From Apostichopus japonicus (taxonomy: Eukaryota; Echinodermata; Holothuroidea; Aspidochirotida; Stichopodidae), in assembly GCF_037975245.1 (NCBI RefSeq), contig NC_092561.1:20781008-20845007 (forward strand): 64,000 nt of DNA. Reading direction: 5' to 3'. The translations under genes were made by a program, and so were the position numbers. Positions 53,701-62,700 of this stretch are shown here, piece by piece; positions within the stretch are counted from its first letter, which is position 1, and every line of letters starts with the position of its first letter. Below the pieces are notes generated by a model that was given only the letters and a program-made list of their open reading frames with translations, was not told the origin of the DNA and searched no databases.

Positions 53701-56700
53701 CATTACTAATACAATACTAATAGAATACTAATAGAATACTAATACAACACTAATACAATACTAATACAACACTAATATAATACTAATACAATACTAATAC
53801 AATACTAATAGAACACTGATAGAATACCAATACAATTCTAATACAATACTAATACAATACTAATACAACACTAACACAATACTAATTTACAATACTAATA
53901 GAATACTAATACAATACTAATAATACTAATAGAATACTAATACATTACTAATACAATACTAATACAATACTAATAGAATACTAATACAACACTAATACAA
54001 TACTAATACAACACTAATATAATACTAATACAATACTAATACAATACTAATAGAACACTGATAGAATACCAATACAATACGAATACAATACTAATACTGT
54101 ACAACACTAATACAACACTGATAGAATACCAATACAATACTAATACAATACTAATAGAACACTGATAGAATACCAATACAATTCTAATACAATACTAATA
54201 CAACACTAACACAATACTAATTTACAATACTAATAGAATACTAATACAAAACTAATACAATACTAATAATACTAATAGAATACTAATACATTACTAATAC
54301 AATACTAATACAATACTAATAGAATACTAATACAACACTAATACAATACTCATACAACACTAATACAGTCCTAATACATACTAATGCAACACTAAAACAA
54401 CACTAATCTAATGCATGTTTGGCCAAAACAATTGCTGACCAAACTCAAAAAGTGAGCTGTTTTAACCAGGCTTTAGAAAACCACAACCATTGAACATGTC
54501 TTGGGAGGCTGTTTGTACTAAAGCGAAAGAGTGCAATGCACTGTAACCTGAGACTCCCTGGTATTTTAGTTTAATAACATTAATGATTGGGGCCGGTTGT
54601 GTGCTGAGATATCTATGCCAAACTCGCAAATGTTTTGTAATTGCATCTGATCCCACCGACCTATTTAACTGCCAAGGACAGGAGGAGTGATTAAACAGGA
54701 AGAAAGTACATGGACACATGAATACATTCTTGAATATAATTAACAGCACTTTTCAAAAGTGCAGCCAGCAACTCATGGATTTTTCATGAAATTCTTTTTC
54801 TCTCTCTTTGTCAAAGGCATGAGCTGATAGGTAAAGTAGTAGATCAAGGAACTAGATTTATGACATGGCTCTACCATCGTCGGCATGAGCTGATAGGTAA
54901 AGTAGTAGATCAAGGAACTAGATTCATGACATGGCTCTACCATCGTCTGCATGAGCTGATAGGTAAAGTAGTAGATCAAGGAACTAGATTCATGACATGG
55001 CTCTACCATCGTCTGCATGAGCTGATAGGTAAAGTAGTAGATCAAGGAACTAGATTCATGACATGGCTCTACCATCGTCTGCATGAGCTGATAGGTAAAG
55101 TAGTAGATCAAGGAACTAGATTTATGACATGGCTCTACCATCGTCGGCATGAGCTGATAGGTAAAGTAGTAGATCAAGGAACTAGATTCATGACATGGCT
55201 CTACCATCGTCTGCATGAGCTGATAGGTAAAGTAGTAGATCAAGGAACTAGATTTATGACATGGCTCTACCATCGTCTGCATGAGCTGATAGGTAAAGTA
55301 GTAGATCAAGGAACTAGATTTATGACATGGCTCTACCATCGTCGGCATGAGCTGATAGGTAAAGTAGTAGATCAAGGAACTAGATTCATGACATGGCTCT
55401 ACCATCGTCTGCATGAGCTGATAGGTAAAGTAGTAGATCAAGGAACTAGATTTATGACATGGCTCTACCATCGTCTGCATGAGCTGATAGGTAAAGTAGT
55501 AGATCAAGGAACTAGATTTATGACATGGCTCTACCATCGTCGGCATGAGCTGATAGGTAAAGTAGTAGATCAAGGAACTAGATTCATGACATGGCTCTAC
55601 CATCGTCTGCATGAGCTGATAGGTAAAGTAGTAGATCAAGGAACTAGATTCATGACATGGCTCTACCATCGTCTGCATGAGCTGATAGGTAAAGTAGTAG
55701 ATCAAGGAACTAGATTTATGACATGGCTCTACCATCGTCTGCATGAGCTGATAGGTAAAGTAGTAGATCAAGGAACTAGATTCATGACATGGCTCTACCA
55801 TCGTCTGCATGAGCTGATAGGTAAAGTAGTAGATCAAGGAACTAGATTTATGACATGGCTCTACCATCGTCTGCATGAGCTGATAGGTAAAGTAGTAGAT
55901 CAAGGAACTAGATTCATGACATGGCTCTACCATCGTCTGCATGAGCTGATAGGTAAAGTAGTAGATCAAGGAACTAGATTCATGACATGGCTCTACCATC
56001 GTCTGCATGAGCTGATAGGTAAAGTAGTAGATCAAGGAACTAGATTCATGACATGGCTCTACCATCGTCTGCATGAGCTGATAGGTAAAGTAGTAGATCA
56101 AGGAACTAGATTTATGACATGGCTCTACCATCGTCTGCATGAGCTGATAGGTAAAGTAGTAGATCAAGGAACTAGATTTATGACATGGCTCTACCATCGT
56201 CTGCATGAGCTGATAGGTAAAGTAGTAGATCAAGGAACTAGATTTATGACATGGCTCTACCATCGTCGGCATGAGCTGATAGGTAAAGTAGTAGATCAAG
56301 GAACTAGATTCATGACATGGCTCTACCATCGTCTGCATGAGCTGATAGGTAAAGTAGTAGATCAAGGAACTAGATTCATGACATGGCTCTACCATCGTCT
56401 GCATGAGCTGATAGGTAAAGTAGTAGATCAAGGAACTAGATTTATGACATGGCTCTACCATCGTCTGCATGAGCTGATAGGTAAAGTAGTAGATCAAGGA
56501 ACTAGATTCATGACATGGCTCTACCATCGTCTGCATGAGCTGATAGGTAAAGTAGTAGATCAAGGAACTAGATTCATGACATGGCTCTACCATCGTCTGC
56601 ATGAGCTGATAGGTAAAGTAGTAGATCAAGGAACTAGATTTATGACATGGCTCTACCATCGTCTGCATGAGCTGATAGGTAAAGTAGTAGATCAAGGAAC

Positions 56701-59700
56701 TAGATTCATGACATGGCTCTACCATCGTCTGCATGAGCTGATAGGTAAAGTAGTAGATCAAGGAACTAGATTTATGACATGGCTCTACCATCGTCTGCAT
56801 GAGCTGATAGGTAAAGTAGTAGATCAAGGAACTAGATTCATGACATGGCTCTACCATCGTCTGCATGAGCTGATAGGTAAAGTAGTAGATCAAGGAACTA
56901 GATTCATGACATGGCTCTACCATCGTCTGCATGAGCTGATAGGTAAAGTAGTAGATCAAGGAACTAGATTTATGACATGGCTCTACCATCGTCGGCATGA
57001 GCTGATAGGTAAAGTAGTAGATCAAGGAACTAGATTCATGACATGGCTCTACCATCGTCTGCATGAGCTGATAGGTAAAGTAGTAGATCAAGGAACTAGA
57101 TTCATGACATGGCTCTACCATCGTCTGCATGAGCTGATAGGTAAAGTAGTAGATCAAGGAACTAGATTCATGACATGGCTCTACCATCGTCTGCATGAGC
57201 TGATAGGTAAAGTAGTAGATCAAGGAACTAGATTCATGACATGGCTCTACCATCGTCTGCATGAGCTGATAGGTAAAGTAGTAGATCAAGGAACTAGATT
57301 TATGACATGGCTCTACCATCGTCTGCATGAGCTGATAGGTAAAGTAGTAGATCAAGGAACTAGATTTATGACATGGCTCTACCATCGTCGGCATGAGCTG
57401 ATAGGTAAAGTAGTAGATCAAGGAACTAGATTCATGACATGGCTCTACCATCGTCTGCATGAGCTGATAGGTAAAGTAGTAGATCAAGGAACTAGATTCA
57501 TGACATGGCTCTACCATCGTCTGCATGAGCTGATAGGTAAAGTAGTAGATCAAGGAACTAGATTTATGACATGGCTCTACCATCGTCTGCATGAGCTGAT
57601 AGGTAAAGTAGTAGATCAAGGAACTAGATTCATGACATGGCTCTACCATCGTCTGCATGAGCTGATAGGTAAAGTAGTAGATCAAGGAACTAGATTCATG
57701 ACATGGCTCTACCATCGTCTGCATGAGCTGATAGGTAAAGTAGTAGATCAAGGAACTAGATTTATGACATGGCTCTACCATCGTCTGCATGAGCTGATAG
57801 GTAAAGTAGTAGATCAAGGAACTAGATTCATGACATGGCTCTACCATCGTCTGCATGAGCTGATAGGTAAAGTAGTAGATCAAGGAACTAGATTCATGAC
57901 ATGGCTCTACCATCGTCTGCATGAGCTGATAGGTAAAGTAGTAGATCAAGGAACTAGATTCATGACATGGCTCTACCATCGTCTGCATGAGCTGATAGGT
58001 AAAGTAGTAGATCAAGGAACTAGATTTATGACATGGCTCTACCATCGTCTGCATGAGCTGATAGGTAAAGTAGTAGATCAAGGAACTAGATTCATGACAT
58101 GGCTCTACCATCGTCTGCATGAGCTGATAGGTAAAGTAGTAGATCAAGGAACTAGATTCATGACATGGCTCTACCATCGTCTGCATGAGCTGATAGGTAA
58201 AGTAGTAGATCAAGGAACTAGATTCATGACATGGCTCTACCATCGTCTGCTAGCTATACAGCTGATAAATCACTGTCAATAGACCCCACTGGAGCGTCAA
58301 AAATGTTGAGATTTAGCTGAACTCAAAACAACGCAGTTTAACCCTCTCAGGAACTTTAAAACAAAGTTACAATGTGAGGGTGTATTACCTTTCAGTACTG
58401 TCGCTATATCTCCACTTTCTGTTCCTTAAATCATCTGAAGCATCCCATACCCATCCCGCCAAACCCACCCCCGCCAAACCCACCCCACCAAACCCACCAC
58501 ATCCTCCCCTCTGCAGCCCTTTATTTCTTACTCACAAGTCAGTCTTTGAACTTATTTTCTCATTCCTTCACTGGTATTATCATTCCTTTGTGGTAGATTT
58601 TCAACAAAAATTAGATTGACCTATTTTAGCAATGTTTGTGGGGCTTTTATCTAGGGTGATGCAAAGAATAATTACAGGCTAAGTGCTATCCATAAGTTTG
58701 GCTATCCATCATTCTATGTACACTTTACCAGCAAAATCTATGCCAATTTCTTCACCTATTCCTTGGATTTTATCATATTTTAGCCTTCACTGATCTTAAC
58801 CGAATCCTTCAACTTCAAGTGTACATTTCCTAATCACATTCCCCTCCTCCCTAAGACCCCCCCCCCCCCCCTCCTAACTGTTCCCAATCGGCCATGCTCC
58901 TGACAGAATACAAGGACACAGGCTGAGAATGGATATAAAAAGTCAAATATATTTGGTTATTTCAACAGTTTACTTTTTTGTTGTTTGCATTCTTCTGTTC
59001 TCACAAGGCCTGCATCTGCTTTCACCTGCTTCAAGTTCCCTGCTTTAATATACAGTAGACTGCAAACTCCCAGCATAAATATTGGTGTAACAGTGGGCTG
59101 TTGGTAGGTGTTGTGTTCTATTATACTGCAAACTCCTAGCATAAATATGGGTGTAAAAGTGGGCTGTTGGTAGGTGTTGTGTTCTATTATACTGCAAACT
59201 CCTAGCATAAATATGGGTGTAAAGTGGGCTGTTGGTAGGTGTTGTGTTCTATTATACTGCAAACTCCCAGCATAAATATGGGTGTAACGGTGGGCTGTGG
59301 GCTGTTGGTAGGTGTTGTGTTCTATTATACTGCAAACTCCCAGCATAAATATGGGTGTAAAGTGGGCTGTTGGTAGGTGTTGTGTTCTATTATACTGCAA
59401 ACTCCCAGCATAAATATGGGTGTAACGGTGGGCTGTGGGCTGTTGGTAGGTGTTGTGTTCTATTATACTGCAAACTCCCAGCATAAATATGGGTGTAACG
59501 GTGGGCTGTTGGTAGGTGTTGTGTTCTATTATACTGCAAACTCCCAGCGTAAATATGGGTGTAACGGTGGGCTGTTGGTAGGTGTTGTGTTCTATTATAC
59601 TGCAAACTCCCAGCATAAATATGGGTGTAAAAGTGGGCTGTTGGTAGGTGTTGTGTTCTATTATACTGCAAACTCCCAGCATAAATATGGGTGTAAAAGT

Positions 59701-62700
59701 GGGCTGTTTGTAGGTGTTGTGTTCTATTATACTGCAAACTCCCAGCATAAATATGGGTGTAAAAGTGGGCTGTTGGTAGGTGTTGTGTTCTATTATACTG
59801 CAAACTCCCAGCATAAATATGGGTGTAACGGTGGGCTGTGGGCTGTTGGCAGGTGTTGTGTTCTATTATACTGCAAACTCCTAGCATAAATATGGGTGTA
59901 AAGTGGGCTGTTGGTAGGTGTTGTGTTCTATTATACTGCAAACTCCCAGCATAAATATGGGTGTAACGGTGGGCTGTTGGTAGGTGTTGTGTTCTATTAT
60001 ACTGCAAACTCCCAGCATAAATATGGGTGTAACAGTGGGCTGTTGGTAGGTGTTGTGTTCTATTATACTGCAAACTCCCAGCATAAATATGGGTGTAACG
60101 GTGGGCTGTGGGCTGTTGGTAGGTGTTGTGTTCTATTATACTGCAAACTCCCAGCATAAATATGGGTGTAAAAGTGGGCTGTTTGTAGGTGTTGTGTTCT
60201 ATTATACTGCAAACTCCCAGCATAAATATGGGTGTAAAAGTGGGCTGTTTGTAGGTGTTGTGTTCTATTATACTGCAAACTCCCAGCATAAATATGGGTG
60301 TAACAGTGGGCTGTTTGTAGGTGTTGTGTTCTATAATACTGCAAACTCCCAGCATAAATATGGATGTAAAAGTGGGCTGTTGGTAGGTGTTGTGTTCTAT
60401 TATACTGCAAACTCCCAGCATAAATATGGGTGTAAAAGTGGGCTGTTGGTAGGTGTTGTGTTCTATAATACTGCAAACTCCCAGCATAAATATGGATGTA
60501 AAAGTGGGCTGTTGATAGGTGTTGTGTTCTATTATACTGCAAACTCCCAGCATAAATATGGGTGTAACAGTGGGCTGTTGGTAGGTGTTGTGTTCTATTA
60601 TACTGCAAACTCCCAGCATAAATATGGGTGTAAAAGTGGGCTGTTGGTAGGTGTTGTGTTCTATTATACTGCAAACTCCCAGCATAAATATGGGTGTAAC
60701 AGTGGGCTGTTGGTAGGTGTTGTGTTCTATTATACTGCAAACTCCCAGCATAAATATGGGTGTAACAGTGGGCTGTTTGTAGGTGTTGTGTTCTATTATA
60801 CTGCAAACTCCCAGCATAAATATAAATATGGATGTACTGTAAAAGTGGGTAAAAGTGGGCTGTTTGTAGGTGTTGTGTTCTATTATTAAATTAATGTAAA
60901 GATCCTCTCATAAAAAACCTAGTACCGTGTTTTCTCCCTCTCTTTCAAGGAGTTTTGTAATCATCAATTTTTTTTTTACAATCAGGAAGGTTTGTAATCA
61001 GTTTTGTAATCATCAAGTCAAACAGGGGATGTTAGATTACTGTCCATATATTGCTTTTCTCGTAACTTTATTCCCCCCCCCCCCCCCGTATCTCTCTTAC
61101 TGATTAAACTATTAAGAAGCCACAAATAAACTTAAATAATTAAAACTAAATAATGAAAGACTAACCTACTGTACAAGTGCAGTATTCTACTTCTACTATA
61201 CTTCTTCTCTACTTAAAAAGTGTCTGTCTAAAAGTTAAAGCAAATTCTATAACTTGAAACTGAAACCAACAAGACTTGAGTAAAACAACTAAAGAGAAAA
61301 ATGAAAAAACTATAAGAGTGAACTTGAGACACCACCCTTCTTCGCTATAAATAAATGGCATAGTTCAGAGAACCCGCTACCAATAACTGCAATCCATATT
61401 TTAGGTTGCACAGCAGGCATGTTCTCATTATACAAGCCTGTCACTCACATCTGCTCTTTGACAGAGTTAAAAAGAAGTAACTTCTGTTTACCTAAACCAT
61501 CCAAGCATGACACGTTTTTAAATATTTCAATTTAAGACCAATAATACTCTCCATTTAGGCATTAAGTCATCGTCTAGCTCCTAAAGAACAAGCCTGTGTT
61601 TTAAATTTTTTGCTTCCTAAGAAAGCAGAGACTATACCTTTTGACAGTTTTAAAATACTACGAATCCTCACCGCAACTCTTTGCAATTTCTTTTTTTTTT
61701 GTATCTTTTATTTTCTGCCATAAAAAAGCTATCGACATCCACAGCATTGGGAAAGATTCTTCCTAGGGAGGTATTTTAGCTATGTACGTCAAGACGTCAA
61801 CTTGCTCCGACTCCCAGCATGCCAAAGTGAGACAATGTGCTGCTAACCTATTAATGAGAGCTCTGTTGCATGAAATAAAGTTCCATTTTTTTAAAAAGGG
61901 TCCATCACTTACAAGTACTTGAAACAAGAGGTTGAGTACCACCTTCCAAGGCAATTTACTTCTTAGCTGGATTATCCTCTTGTCGGCTAAACAAGCTATA
62001 ACTAATGACAACAGTAGCAATATTTGCTTTCGTTGATAACAACAGAGAGATGGCCATAGGGGCAAAGATATTAAAACACTGTGACAACATCAACAGAAGA
62101 CTGAAGAACCTTTACTGGGCAGATCTTTAAACTGCTGACAGAGTAATTTGATAAATCAGTAGACTTTATGAAAGGTTTCCTGTCCGAGCAGATTGAAAAG
62201 CTTGATGCAACCAATCGAGAATTGATCGCTTCAAAATAAGAACCATCCTCATTTTCACAGATTTGAGAAGAAGGACCCTTGCATTCCGAATAAGAATTAC
62301 CGGACGTACAAATCTCACCATTCTTATAATCGTGATGTTTGGAGAACCTTTGGATACCGATTGGCAAATGACTTACCTGTCTCCCACGGTTTGTTCGGTT
62401 TCAACACCTCCCTCTTCTGAGCGCCAATGTCAGAAATCCAGTTTCCCACAAGATATCTCCTCCTTATACCTCCCATCCTATTCCCCCCCCCCTTCATTTA
62501 CCCCAACCACATCTGACAACATTTGCAGACAGTGCGAAGAGACAGGTAAGTCAATTTTGGTCAAAGGAACGCCCCATCAAAACAAACTCATCGTATTTGA
62601 GATGAGCTTGTGAGAACATTCTTACGACAGCATATACTACCACGAGAAAAATAAAGATAAAAAAAAACGCCTGCATATGAACCTGGTGTTGACTCTAATT

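Noticed and set aside
54773-58282. Overlapping 1156-codon minus and 1140-codon plus open frames
   Set aside because: A 66-bp satellite keeps both strands open. Variation is not codon-patterned, and there are no splice sites linking it to MYPT exons.
58957-60889. Several long open frames on both strands (up to 475 codons)
   Set aside because: By-products of a 66-bp array; 7-bp and 1-bp unit variants shift frames without any selection for one frame.
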